Origin: Sphingobacterium bambusae
GTDB taxonomy: Bacteria; Bacteroidota; Bacteroidia; Sphingobacteriales; Sphingobacteriaceae
Direction: 5' to 3'
DNA length: 64,000 nucleotides
NCBI RefSeq assembly: GCF_033955345.1
Contig: NZ_CP138332.1
Location: forward strand, 248,001 to 312,000
Shown: positions 18,214 to 27,363 of the stretch, piece by piece
Position numbering within the stretch: the stretch's first letter is position 1
Layout of the letters: each line of letters starts with the position of its first letter
Notes under the pieces: model-generated
What the model was told of the DNA's origin: nothing
Databases searched by the model: none
The model's input: the letters and a program-made list of their open reading frames with translations, nothing else
Translations under genes and position numbers: made by a program

Positions 18214-19389
18214 ATGGATTTTTGTATTATGAGGAAAGAACCGAGAAAAAACGCTGCCTATAAAAACTTTATTGGCTTTGCGTTGGCTATATTGATGATG
18301 CTAAGTGGCTGCACGCCATCATCAAGTAAACAAAAGGCCTTTGTCATGGATGAAGACATCAAGCAATTGATGGGCGGAGAATATGTAGGCGCGTGGCTTA
18401 GAAAAGTGCCCTACAACAACAAACTGAAACAAGCGGATAAGGATAAATTGATTTTCACCAACGCGAAGCAGGTATTCCCCTTTATGAACCGCTATTACGA
18501 TGAGTTGGAAGAGCTGCGCATGGGGAGTGACCCCGCTACGGATACGGTAGTCTATACGACCACCGAGGTATTGTACCAAGATTCGGTTTGGGGCGATGTG
18601 TTTGTTGCCGCCTCCCTCCTCTACGATAAAAGGGAAGTTTTTTTAGACGATAGCTACTTGGAAACTGGTGATCCATTTTTTGGTGGCTCCAACGCCGTTA
18701 CCGATATACATCGTGCTTCCTTGTACGAAACGGCAATATTGGCTAAGACGGCAAAATATAAAACAGGGATTTACAAAGTTTGGACAAACCACCGCGATTA
18801 CCTTTTGGGTTTCTATCAACAGGGGCAGCTCGTTTTCGAAGTGGTCGTTCCGTTACTAGGATTAGACAGCTTGGCCTCGCTCAATAAAATGAAGGAGATC
18901 AACAGTAATTTAGGGTTGAACATTCCAGAGTGGGAACAAGCGACTGTAGCACAGCTCAAGCAAACAGATGAACCAAGTAGTTTTTGGCAAGATCCCTTCG
19001 TAGGCATCTATCCGGGCGAATACATTAATCTGGTATACCTAAAGTTAAAAGATAGTGCATTGAAACCGCAGGAACAACCATCGCAGGGCGATCACTCCTT
19101 CGCCTATAGTACCGATGCCGGCGAAGTTTCACTGTACACCACTTTACAGAAGACCGACATGTCAAAAGAGGCCTTTGTTAAAGCTAACGAATCGCTCCAC
19201 AGTTATCGTTTTCGCTATCAAGATATCTTCTACGACGAGCAGCAACAAGATAAATTCATAAGAGGTATAGCAAAAATCTATATCAAGGAAGGACAATACC
19301 TGACGGTTCATTTCTCCTATCCAGCAAAGGATTTCGAAGCCAAGAAAGAGATACATGGCATACTCCGCAGCATATATACTATCGGATAA
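18214..19389 (+). CDS. Hypothetical lipoprotein
   Basis: 391 residues, no family recognised. The N-terminus is basic, followed by a hydrophobic segment and a lipobox (LMMLSGC, Cys at about residue 33 from the ATG at 18214; 28 from the alternative ATG at 18229). The protein should therefore be lipid-anchored in the envelope. The rest is soluble and mixed alpha/beta, with no visible catalytic motif. Monocistronic: divergent from the TPR kinase and convergent with the M16 peptidase gene 420 bp away. The frame is well supported by length and codon pattern. Confidence 0.72.
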   Translation: MDFCIMRKEPRKNAAYKNFIGFALAILMMLSGCTPSSSKQKAFVMDEDIKQLMGGEYVGAWLRKVPYNNKLKQADKDKLIFTNAKQVFPFMNRYYDELEELRMGSDPATDTVVYTTTEVLYQDSVWGDVFVAASLLYDKREVFLDDSYLETGDPFFGGSNAVTDIHRASLYETAILAKTAKYKTGIYKVWTNHRDYLLGFYQQGQLVFEVVVPLLGLDSLASLNKMKEINSNLGLNIPEWEQATVAQLKQTDEPSSFWQDPFVGIYPGEYINLVYLKLKDSALKPQEQPSQGDHSFAYSTDAGEVSLYTTLQKTDMSKEAFVKANESLHSYRFRYQDIFYDEQQQDKFIRGIAKIYIKEGQYLTVHFSYPAKDFEAKKEIHGILRSIYTIG

Positions 19390-19812
19390 ATGCGCTTACT
19401 TGTGCGTGAAAGATGATAGCTTTCTATCTTGAACTGCCTACGATTGCGCGTGAATACCTAACGATACACTGTAACAGCTATCTGTTCTGTAAAAAGTGCT
19501 AGCGTTTTTTCAAACAAACAAAACAGACATTTATCGGTCTTTAAACCCTATTTAAAAGCATTTTTTACCCTAAAAAATTAGGAAAACGAGCAAGCATGAT
19601 TTTTGAAGTTTGTAGAATTTTGACTCGATTCTCCTAGTTCCGTGCGTTGTTTACGTTCGGGCTTAAAACAGGATAAATTGTTACGTTAATGACGAATTTA
19701 GGCAAACAAAATTGAAGTGTTCAACACGGTAAAAGGCCGAACTCGGGAGAGACGGCCTTTTACTACTAACTAAACAACAATACCAAGGGATGGTATCTAA
19801 AAAATTTATACG
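19390..19812. other. Convergent intergenic region, no gene seen
   Basis: AT-rich stretch between the lipoprotein gene (plus) and the M16 peptidase gene (minus). Apart from the terminator hairpin at 19729-19763, nothing codes or folds convincingly. Confidence 0.5.
19729..19763. terminator. Bidirectional terminator hairpin
   Basis: Perfect 11-bp inverted repeat GTAAAAGGCCG / CGGCCTTTTAC with a 13-nt loop, 50 bp past the M16 peptidase stop codon. The A-run on one side and T-run on the other are inside the stem, so it can serve either strand. It most likely ends the long sigma-SusCD-ABC-peptidase region on the minus strand. Confidence 0.8.
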
Positions 19813-22605
19813 CTATTTTTCTTCCGGCTTCAGCGTCACGATGATTTCATTTTCTTGACGCAAGATCTTGCGCAGATAGGCATTAAGCTTCTTTAAATTC
19901 ACCTGTGCCAAACGATCATTATGGCCAGCGAACTCATCCAATGCCTCTCCTTTGTCCAGTTGGCCTTTGAGGTAACCTAACCAAAATTGGTTCGATTTTT
20001 CCTGCAATTCATGTGCACGTTGCTCTTCGGCCATAAACTTAGTCCATTCCTCTAGCGAAATGCCTTCTTTTCGCATTTTGCCCCACTCCTCGCGCACAGC
20101 GGCAATCAAGTCTTCTTCCCGTGAAGGGTCGCAATCGAAGGAGATAACCAGTGCGTAAAAGCCCAATGGTTTTTTGGCTTTGGTAAGCTGTACTGACGGC
20201 GAGTAAACTCCACTCTCCTGCTTGCGTAGGCGCTCCGTCAACCGAAGCTCTAATGCAGCTTTCAAGGCATCCATATAGATATTGTTTGTCGCCGAATAAG
20301 CATACTTTCCACTAAACACCAGCTGTACAGTGCCCTTATCGCCTTGTCCCATATGCAGGTCGCGACGTATCTTGCCTTCGGGCACACGAATGTTCAGGTC
20401 GCGCGCTTGTTCCCTTTTTGGACTGCTAGGGAGCGATCCTAGATATTTCTCCGTTAACAGGCGCAACGAATCGAGCTTGAAATTACCTACAAAAACGAAT
20501 GAAAAATCTGCGGCATTGGCAAAGCGTTCGTCAAAGATTGCCTTTACCCTATCGGCTTTGATCTGTTCGAGTGTAGCCAATGAACTTGGCTGCCGCCGAA
20601 AGTGGTAATTGCCCAATATATTGCCCACCGTGTCAGCAAAGGCACGCTTAGGATCGAAACCACGGCTGCTTATTGCGGTTCTGGAACGATCCATGATGAT
20701 CCGAAAACGAGCCGTATCCAACCGCGAAGCGGACATATACAAGTGTGTTAAACCCAGTCCCGTCTCGAGTTCCTTGCCGATACTCGCGCCACTCACTCCT
20801 TCTTCCCGTTCGCCAATGAAAGGACTAACCTGAACGGCCCGTGCGTTCAAAAATTGGCTCAGCTGGTTGAGATCAAGTGTCCCCACGCCGCTATTCACAA
20901 CAAAAGCAGGGGCATTCATAGCCGAGTAATAATCCTCATCGGCATACAGGGAGCTTCCGCCCGGACTAAATGCGGTAAACAAGATTTCGTCATTCTTAAA
21001 ATCGGTAGGTTTGACCCATACCTGCACACCGTTGCTTAATGTCCAAGACGTTAACCCTAGGGCATCGTCCTTATTTTCCTTTACTACTTTACCCGCAGTG
21101 GGAACGCTATCCATTAAGCGAACAAGCTGCCTTTCCTGCACATAAGGTTCAATATGCTGCTGTCCCAAATCATTTATCCATTGCTTAAGCTGTTGTTGTT
21201 CTGGCAAGGGCTGATCGGCTTTGTCTAGCCCTAGCATCAGCCATAACTGATCTTTCTCATTCAGAAAATCACTGAGGTACCTTTTCACATCATCCGTCGT
21301 TACAGTCTCTAGCATACACCGGGTCAGTTCGATCTTTTTGTCGGTAGATAGATAGGCCGTTTTGCTCAAGAAGTATTGCAGGTAGTCTTCCACCAAGCGC
21401 AATGATGCAATCTTATTTTTTTCACGTTCCTGCATCGCTATTTGAGCTTTTAGGCGAGCCTTGACATCATCAAGTTCAGCAGCCGTAAAGCCATGTTTTT
21501 TCACGCGTAACACTTCGGTGTAGGCTGCTTTAAAGCCTTGCTCCCACTTATCCGGTGCTATCGATATACGAACATTTAGCAGCGATAGATCAGCTACAAA
21601 ATCGCTAGCACTAACCTGCAGCCCCATATAGGTCAGGCTTCCCTTACGTGCAATTTCCTGAAATCGTGCAGCGAGCAGGCTGTTGCTCAACTGCCGCACC
21701 AAATCCCGCTTAAAACTGTCTTCATCCACGACGGGGCTGGTCTTTCTCTTCACAAACAATTCGATCTGTGCCGATGCATATTCCTTGTCCTTCACCTGCT
21801 TAACACGCAGGCTATCGATCAGGTCTATGCCGTATTCGGGTCTTACCGCGTTGGCGGCAGCCTTGCTTTTAAGATCGCCAAATAGCGCCTTAATTTGTTG
21901 TTCAACCGCATCGACATCGATATCGCCCACCACGATCAGCGCTTGCAAATCTGGCCGATACCAGCGGCTATAGAAATCACTGAGCACTTGGATATCGGCC
22001 TTTGCGATCACCTCGCTAAGGCCTATGGGTGCGCGCTCGGCATAGCGCGAGTGGTTGTACAACGAGGGCATATACTGCTCGCGCATGCGCCCCGCAGCAT
22101 TCTGCTGTAAGCGTTTCTCTTCTAAAATAACACCTCGCTCTTTCTCAAATTCCTCGCGATCAAGCGTAGCTTCGGCAGCCCAGTCGCGCATAATTTGCAT
22201 ACCATTTTTCCATAGCTCGGCATTATCCGTCGGGATGGGCAGTTGGTAGATGGTTTCATCGTAAGAGGTGTACGCATTGAGATCAGCACCAAATCGTACA
22301 CCAGATTTCTCCAAGTAGTTGATCAGTTCATTCTTCGGGAAATGTTTCGTTCCCTTAAAATTCATATGCTCCATAAAGTGCGCTAATCCGCGCTCTTCTT
22401 CTGTCTCCAGTATAGACCCCACCTTGTTGGCCAAATACAGCACGGCTCTTTTTTCGGGGTAAGCGTTTTGTTTAATAAAATAACGAAACCCGTTTGGCAG
22501 CTCTCCTACGCGAACCGTAGGATCCAACGGCAGCTGTTGTGCCAGCAGAACGGCTGCTGGGCAGAGGCCCAGCAACGTTCCGACTAGTAAACTTTTCAAT
22601 CTCAT
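19813..22605 (-). CDS. M16 family zinc metallopeptidase (pitrilysin/insulinase-like), exported
   Basis: 930 residues with a signal peptide (cleavage near LLAQQ), so periplasmic or outer-membrane associated. The inverted zinc motif HxxEH is visible as H76-FM-E79-H80, followed by the downstream Glu in the EKERGVILEEKR helix (about residues 153-165). Two tandem halves are present, each with an M16 N-type and C-type domain; the second half (from about 500) lacks the zinc motif, as in other long M16 proteins. M16 enzymes degrade peptides in a closed chamber. The gene begins 1 bp after the GldF-GldG fusion gene, so it is co-transcribed with the ABC system and possibly linked to the SusCD pair upstream. 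Confidence 0.94.
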   Translation of the reverse strand: MRLKSLLVGTLLGLCPAAVLLAQQLPLDPTVRVGELPNGFRYFIKQNAYPEKRAVLYLANKVGSILETEEERGLAHFMEHMNFKGTKHFPKNELINYLEKSGVRFGADLNAYTSYDETIYQLPIPTDNAELWKNGMQIMRDWAAEATLDREEFEKERGVILEEKRLQQNAAGRMREQYMPSLYNHSRYAERAPIGLSEVIAKADIQVLSDFYSRWYRPDLQALIVVGDIDVDAVEQQIKALFGDLKSKAAANAVRPEYGIDLIDSLRVKQVKDKEYASAQIELFVKRKTSPVVDEDSFKRDLVRQLSNSLLAARFQEIARKGSLTYMGLQVSASDFVADLSLLNVRISIAPDKWEQGFKAAYTEVLRVKKHGFTAAELDDVKARLKAQIAMQEREKNKIASLRLVEDYLQYFLSKTAYLSTDKKIELTRCMLETVTTDDVKRYLSDFLNEKDQLWLMLGLDKADQPLPEQQQLKQWINDLGQQHIEPYVQERQLVRLMDSVPTAGKVVKENKDDALGLTSWTLSNGVQVWVKPTDFKNDEILFTAFSPGGSSLYADEDYYSAMNAPAFVVNSGVGTLDLNQLSQFLNARAVQVSPFIGEREEGVSGASIGKELETGLGLTHLYMSASRLDTARFRIIMDRSRTAISSRGFDPKRAFADTVGNILGNYHFRRQPSSLATLEQIKADRVKAIFDERFANAADFSFVFVGNFKLDSLRLLTEKYLGSLPSSPKREQARDLNIRVPEGKIRRDLHMGQGDKGTVQLVFSGKYAYSATNNIYMDALKAALELRLTERLRKQESGVYSPSVQLTKAKKPLGFYALVISFDCDPSREEDLIAAVREEWGKMRKEGISLEEWTKFMAEEQRAHELQEKSNQFWLGYLKGQLDKGEALDEFAGHNDRLAQVNLKKLNAYLRKILRQENEIIVTLKPEEK

Positions 22606-22606
22606 A

Positions 22607-24892
22607 CTATCTTCTTTTTCTTCTTAACAATAAAATGATCACGCTACCCGCCACCAGCAGTGGCAAGCCCAACAGCCAGCCAAACTTGATCAAGTCTAAG
22701 CCCGTGGATGTCACGTTGCCAATATCCGTAGGCTCGGTGCGGTTAGTATCAATTGGGAATTCATTATTACTGAACCAACGGAACAGGTCAGTCATCACCG
22801 AGAAATTGGCAGTTCTCGGCGATTGGCGAATTAGCTCGGCATTGTTCATAAAATCTGCATCACCGATCACCAAGATACGCTGTTGTTTATCTTTCAATTC
22901 ACGTGTTAATGTTAGCGCAACTGGGTAAGATTTCTTCTCTTGGTTGCTGCGTGGATCGTTCAGTTCCTCCGAGCGGTCAATTTTTAGTCCGGGCTGCTTC
23001 CAGGTGTTCGCCGCTTGGGTCACAAAGAGCGGCTTGCTGCTGAAACGGCTATTTGCTCGCGCAGACAGCGACACCGAGGTAGGCACTGATACCAAGACAC
23101 TATCTTTGTTTAGAAAATTGCTTTCGCCGACAGTCTCCAGCCAGTTGCTCTTCGAGATATTGGCCAAGATAAAATCGCGCTCGTAGTTTTGGCTTTGCTG
23201 CACCAATAGTCCTTCATCCATCTCCACATCCAGCATATCCAAGATCGGCTTTATGGTCGATTTATTTTCGGGTTCGGCCAAAACCATCAGGTTACCGCCA
23301 CTTTCTACATACTGTTGCACATGCTGTAGCTCTTCGGCGCTAAAAGCACGCATAGGATCGGCAATAACCAAGATGTCTAAACCGACTTTCGGTGTTAGCG
23401 CATGCAGGTCTACCATCAGCACATCAAAACCTTGGTTGATCAATGCATAACGAAAAGCGATCTCTGTGGTGGCCACCTGATAGTCGCGGTCGCCCGATCG
23501 TTGAACGCTACGCTCATTATGGCCGGTCACGAAACCCACCTTGGGCGCTTGCACCAGCAAGCGTTTAAATGCGGCCGAAGTCTCCTTTTCGTTGGGATGT
23601 TTAAACAAGTCATCATACACGCGTAAAAACACCTCTTTGCCCTTATAGCTCAGCTTGCGTACAAATCGGTTACGCTCGGCACTCAAATCAATCTCTTTTT
23701 TGATCTGCGCGGGTGTCAAAAACTTCTTAAAAGGCAGTTTGTTTGTCTTGGCCATCTTGCGGGCAAGTTGTTCATCGCTCAACCCGGGGTTTTCTGCATA
23801 GAGGCGTTCGTTTGTGCTATGATCCCAGTAATACACATAGTCCATCGTGAGGTATGGCATAAACCTAAAATACATATCGAAGCGCTTCTTATCGCTGTTA
23901 TGCCCCGCCGGAAGCCCCGAGTAATAATTTTCGTCCAGTAAGTTCACATAGGTAGTGATGTGCACGGGCTCTTCAAATTGTTTAATGATGGCTTGGCTGG
24001 CAGGGGTCAAGGTGCGGCTGTTGTTGGCCGTCATGTCTTTGTACAGGATAAACTGTGGCAGCGCGCTCAAGTAGCCCAAAAACAGCATCACGGCTATAAA
24101 GGCCACATAGCGTAAGCTTTTATTGAGCAAAGTCAATGTTTGGCGCTCAAACTGTAGTTTTAGGTAGGTCAAGCCTAAAAACAGTACGATAACGATGACA
24201 AAATACAACACATCATTGCTACCGAGCAGGCCATTGATGGATTCCTCCACACGTCCAGATATGGACAAAAAGTAGGTGATGTCACGCACAAAGTCTATAT
24301 CCTGCCACAATTGCCCCACGAAGGTCAATGCCGCCAATACCACCAGCGTGCTGATGGCCGCCACCACTTGGTAGGTGGTCAAGCTGGACATGAACAGACC
24401 GATAGCGGCATAGGCACAGATCAAGAGGTATAGCCCGATGATCCCAGAGAGGATCATCGAAAATTCAGCGTCTTTGACGGTGAACAGGGTCAGCACGCCA
24501 AGTCCCAACAGCACGGAGATCAGGATCAAGCAATAGGTCATCATGGCCAAGTACTTGCCCAATATGATTTCACTGACTTTGATGGGCGATGAATACAGCA
24601 ATTTAATAGATCCGCTGTTGGTTTCGCGGCTGATAAGCCCCATCGTCAGCAAGGGAATATAAAGGTATAAGTATTCCTGCATCTGCGGAAAAAGGGAGCG
24701 GAATCCAGAGAATATCCGGTTGGTGGCCCCTGCCACGATAGAGCCCATCTCCTGCCCTTGGTAAATACGTTCGAGGATGCCGTGGTATTGCCAGCCCGAT
24801 TGTATGATCAGTACAATTAAGACGATCCAGGCTACGGGCGAGTAAAAAAGTTGACTCAGTTCGATCTTTGCTATGCGTAGGGTGGTCTTCAT
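22607..24892 (-). CDS. GldF-GldG fusion: ABC-2 permease joined to Gldg-type auxiliary protein
   Basis: 761 residues. The first ~240 form an ABC-2 type permease with six hydrophobic helices, matching GldF. A further helix (about 262-280) leads into ~450 residues of GldG-like soluble domain, including a GATase-like fold with DILVIADPMRAFSAEELQ near residues 515-535. A last C-terminal membrane helix (about 733-755) ends in RRKRR. In gliding flavobacteria, GldF and GldG are separate; here they are one chain, a form also seen in non-gliding relatives. Starts with a 4-bp ATGA overlap with the ATPase gene. The transported substrate is unknown. Confidence 0.88.
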   Translation of the reverse strand: MKTTLRIAKIELSQLFYSPVAWIVLIVLIIQSGWQYHGILERIYQGQEMGSIVAGATNRIFSGFRSLFPQMQEYLYLYIPLLTMGLISRETNSGSIKLLYSSPIKVSEIILGKYLAMMTYCLILISVLLGLGVLTLFTVKDAEFSMILSGIIGLYLLICAYAAIGLFMSSLTTYQVVAAISTLVVLAALTFVGQLWQDIDFVRDITYFLSISGRVEESINGLLGSNDVLYFVIVIVLFLGLTYLKLQFERQTLTLLNKSLRYVAFIAVMLFLGYLSALPQFILYKDMTANNSRTLTPASQAIIKQFEEPVHITTYVNLLDENYYSGLPAGHNSDKKRFDMYFRFMPYLTMDYVYYWDHSTNERLYAENPGLSDEQLARKMAKTNKLPFKKFLTPAQIKKEIDLSAERNRFVRKLSYKGKEVFLRVYDDLFKHPNEKETSAAFKRLLVQAPKVGFVTGHNERSVQRSGDRDYQVATTEIAFRYALINQGFDVLMVDLHALTPKVGLDILVIADPMRAFSAEELQHVQQYVESGGNLMVLAEPENKSTIKPILDMLDVEMDEGLLVQQSQNYERDFILANISKSNWLETVGESNFLNKDSVLVSVPTSVSLSARANSRFSSKPLFVTQAANTWKQPGLKIDRSEELNDPRSNQEKKSYPVALTLTRELKDKQQRILVIGDADFMNNAELIRQSPRTANFSVMTDLFRWFSNNEFPIDTNRTEPTDIGNVTSTGLDLIKFGWLLGLPLLVAGSVIILLLRRKRR

Positions 24893-25827
24893 GATTTCTT
24901 GTTTGGCGTTTTATTAGAAAGTTGGGCAAATATTTGATCCAGCGAGCTTTTCTCCAGCGTCAGCTCACGCAGTCGCCAACCGGCCTGCACGCTGGCTTCG
25001 ATCAGCCGCTCGCTGATACCGTTGGCATCGGAAAAGCGAATCCGGAATTGCTGGGCAGACAGCACTTCCACCTCCGATACGCCCGACACGGCCTTGAGTA
25101 CTTCGGGGATCGGCGGATTGGCCATCACCATCAGCAAGCTATCTGGCTCGATGTAATTATTGAAGGCATCCATGCTGTCTTCAAACACCATAATACCATT
25201 CTCGATCATTTTTACCTGCTCGCAGGTGGCCTGCACCTCGGAGAGGATGTGGGAGGAAAAGATAACTGATTTCTCTTCGCCGATTTCCTTGATCAATTTC
25301 CGCACCTCGATAATCTGGTTAGGGTCCAAGCCATTGGTTGGCTCGTCCAGCACCACCAGTTTGGGTTCGTGGATAATGGCCTGCGCTATACCCACGCGTT
25401 GCTTGTAGCCGCCAGAAAGATTGGAGATCAACCTATTCCTGAAATGCGAAACCCCACATTTGGCCATCGCCCTATCCACCGCTTTATCAATCTCTTTGCG
25501 GGGTATCAACCGCAAGTGGGCACACTGCGTCAGGTACTCGTGTACCGTGAGGTCAAGGTAGAGCGGCGCATTTTGCGGTAAAAAACCGATTAGCTTTTTT
25601 GCTTCTATCGGACTTTGGCGCATGTCATAGCCACCGATGTTCACCTCCCCTTTTACTTGGTTAAGCACGCCGCACATGATGTTCATCGTTGTGGATTTAC
25701 CCGCTCCATTGGAGCCTAGTAAACCTAAGACCCCAAATTCTTTGATCTCGAAATCGATATCTTGAATGGCCCATGCCGTCCCATAGCGGTGCCATAAATG
25801 GGATATCTTTACAATCGTATTTTCCAT
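24889..25827 (-). CDS. ABC transporter ATP-binding protein, GldA-like
   Basis: 312-residue cytoplasmic ATPase. Walker A GSNGAGKST (about residues 38-46), Q-loop FLPQNAPLY, signature LSGGYKQR, Walker B LVVLDEPTNGLD and the switch His in SSHILSE are all present in order. The C-terminal ~90 residues match the accessory domain of GldA/DrrA-like ATPases. It overlaps the GldF-GldG fusion gene by 4 bp, so the two form the transporter. It lies 119 bp downstream of susD, beyond a large hairpin. Confidence 0.94.
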   Translation of the reverse strand: MENTIVKISHLWHRYGTAWAIQDIDFEIKEFGVLGLLGSNGAGKSTTMNIMCGVLNQVKGEVNIGGYDMRQSPIEAKKLIGFLPQNAPLYLDLTVHEYLTQCAHLRLIPRKEIDKAVDRAMAKCGVSHFRNRLISNLSGGYKQRVGIAQAIIHEPKLVVLDEPTNGLDPNQIIEVRKLIKEIGEEKSVIFSSHILSEVQATCEQVKMIENGIMVFEDSMDAFNNYIEPDSLLMVMANPPIPEVLKAVSGVSEVEVLSAQQFRIRFSDANGISERLIEASVQAGWRLRELTLEKSSLDQIFAQLSNKTPNKKS

Positions 25828-25851
25828 TTATTAAAAAAATTAGTCCATAGC

Positions 25852-25918
25852 CTTGGGCCAAAGAGCTCGGTAGGGTTGCTCCATTGCTGGGCAACCATCC
25901 TGTGCTCTTTAGACCAAG
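25852..25918 (-). promoter_or_regulatory. Long three-tier hairpin between susD and the ABC genes
   Basis: Nested perfect stems: CTTGG/CCAAG (25852-25856 with 25914-25918), AAAGAGC/GCTCTTT (25860-25866 with 25904-25910) and GGTTGC/GCAACC (25874-25879 with 25891-25896), separated by symmetric internal loops (3x3 and 7x7). On the minus strand a run of seven T follows 12 nt after the stem. It may be an attenuator, a processing site or an RNA-stability element between susD and the ABC transporter genes. The T-run is too far from the stem for a classic terminator. Confidence 0.55.
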
Positions 25919-25946
25919 CCTTTCATATAGTTGTCTTGTTATCTTA

Positions 25947-27353
25947 TTATCTGTATCCGTCGTTTTGGGTCAGAAATGGATTCGTGTCACGCGCACCCTG
26001 CGGTATCGGGTAAAGCTGCGCATAGCTATGCCAGGTGTTGGGCCGCAAAGCGCCCATAATGGTATCGGCCTTGCCCATACGTTTTATGCTGTACCAACGA
26101 TCACCCAGCTCACAGAAAAATTCTATCTGGCGCTCTTTGAGTATGGCCTCTTCGATGTTTGCAGTTGTCGCCACGTCATTCAGCCCTGCACGGCGGCGGA
26201 TCACATTCAGGTCTTCGCGTGCACCGGTTGTGTTGTTGCTGCGGAAACGGGCCTCGGCACGGATAAGGTATTGTTCGGCCAGCCGAAGCAACATGGGCAA
26301 TTCTGTTCGCGTTAAAGAAACTGCCGTAGCTTGGTTAAAGTTGCGGAACTTATAGGGCTGAAATGTTTGCTTACCCGAGAGGTTGCTTTCTTTTACCCAG
26401 GCGGTTCTGCGCGCATCGCCTGCCTCAAATGCCGATAGCAGGTAGCTGGTAAGCTCGTAGTTGGCTACGGTGGATGTTGTTGTGGGCAAGAAGGTTGATC
26501 CTTCGACAGTGTATCCGTTGGTGGTGGCCACGGCAGGCCCCATTTGCAGGATAGCTTCTTTGGCATCTTTCAAAAATACATTGGCCAACTGTTCTTTGGG
26601 TAACAGGCTGTAGAGGTCGGTTTTAGCGATTACTTCTGTGGCATACTGCTCGGCTAGTGCATAGTTACCACTGTATAGGTATACGCGGGCCAGCAATGCC
26701 TTGGCGGCCGACCGGTTCACCTGGGAACGGCTATTGACATTGTTATTGCTTTGGTAGGTTTCGCCCACCTGATCTTTAGCTTCCTCTAGCTCGCTGGCCA
26801 TCCAGGTGTAGATCTCCGTAGCAGGTACACGGGGCAACGTACTGGTGATATTGACATCGGTGGTATTGATCAACGGAACTGCGCCAAACATATTGATCAG
26901 GTGAAAGTAGCAATAGGCCCGCATCACGCGTGCTTCGCCCGTCATCTGTTGCACCGAGGCAGCAGGGATGGCTGCATTGTCCTTTAACCCTTCGATCACG
27001 CTGTTAAAACGATAGATCGCGGCATACACTTCTGACCACAGGCCGCTCATGCGGGTGGTCACGACGGGATCATATGTATTTTGCATAAAATCCTGAAACA
27101 CGGTAGATCCTACAAAATCGATCTCGCCGGCGGCCATCGCGTTGAATTGTGTAAAATTCACGTTGAAAGCGCTGCTGGTGGTCACGGCGGTGTATGCACC
27201 TGCCAGTGCTGACTTTGCCGTGCCCTCAGATTTGAAGATCACGTCCGATGGTAATTCATTGGTAGGGGCATCAATTTCGATGAGCTTTTCGCAACTGCTC
27301 AAGCCCAGCCCGGCCAGCAATAATCCTATATATAATGTTGATTTTAATTTCAT
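25947..27353 (-). CDS. SusD/RagB family outer-membrane nutrient-binding lipoprotein
   Basis: 468 residues from the ATG at 27353, which gives a proper lipoprotein signal (MKLKSTLYIGLLLAGLGLSSC). An upstream extension of the frame into the SusC gene is not credible. The SusD fold is seen in the N-terminal SusD-like part (about 30-220, IDAPTNELPSDVIFKSEGTA) with TPR-type helices, and in the C-terminal part with LRLAEQYLIRAEARFR and LNVIRRRAGL, a hallmark of the family. SusD sits as a lid on the SusC transporter and captures glycans or peptides. Starts 10 bp after the SusC stop. Substrate is not evident; no glycosidase lies in this operon. Confidence 0.95.
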   Translation of the reverse strand: MKLKSTLYIGLLLAGLGLSSCEKLIEIDAPTNELPSDVIFKSEGTAKSALAGAYTAVTTSSAFNVNFTQFNAMAAGEIDFVGSTVFQDFMQNTYDPVVTTRMSGLWSEVYAAIYRFNSVIEGLKDNAAIPAASVQQMTGEARVMRAYCYFHLINMFGAVPLINTTDVNITSTLPRVPATEIYTWMASELEEAKDQVGETYQSNNNVNSRSQVNRSAAKALLARVYLYSGNYALAEQYATEVIAKTDLYSLLPKEQLANVFLKDAKEAILQMGPAVATTNGYTVEGSTFLPTTTSTVANYELTSYLLSAFEAGDARRTAWVKESNLSGKQTFQPYKFRNFNQATAVSLTRTELPMLLRLAEQYLIRAEARFRSNNTTGAREDLNVIRRRAGLNDVATTANIEEAILKERQIEFFCELGDRWYSIKRMGKADTIMGALRPNTWHSYAQLYPIPQGARDTNPFLTQNDGYR

Positions 27354-27363
27354 GATGATAACG

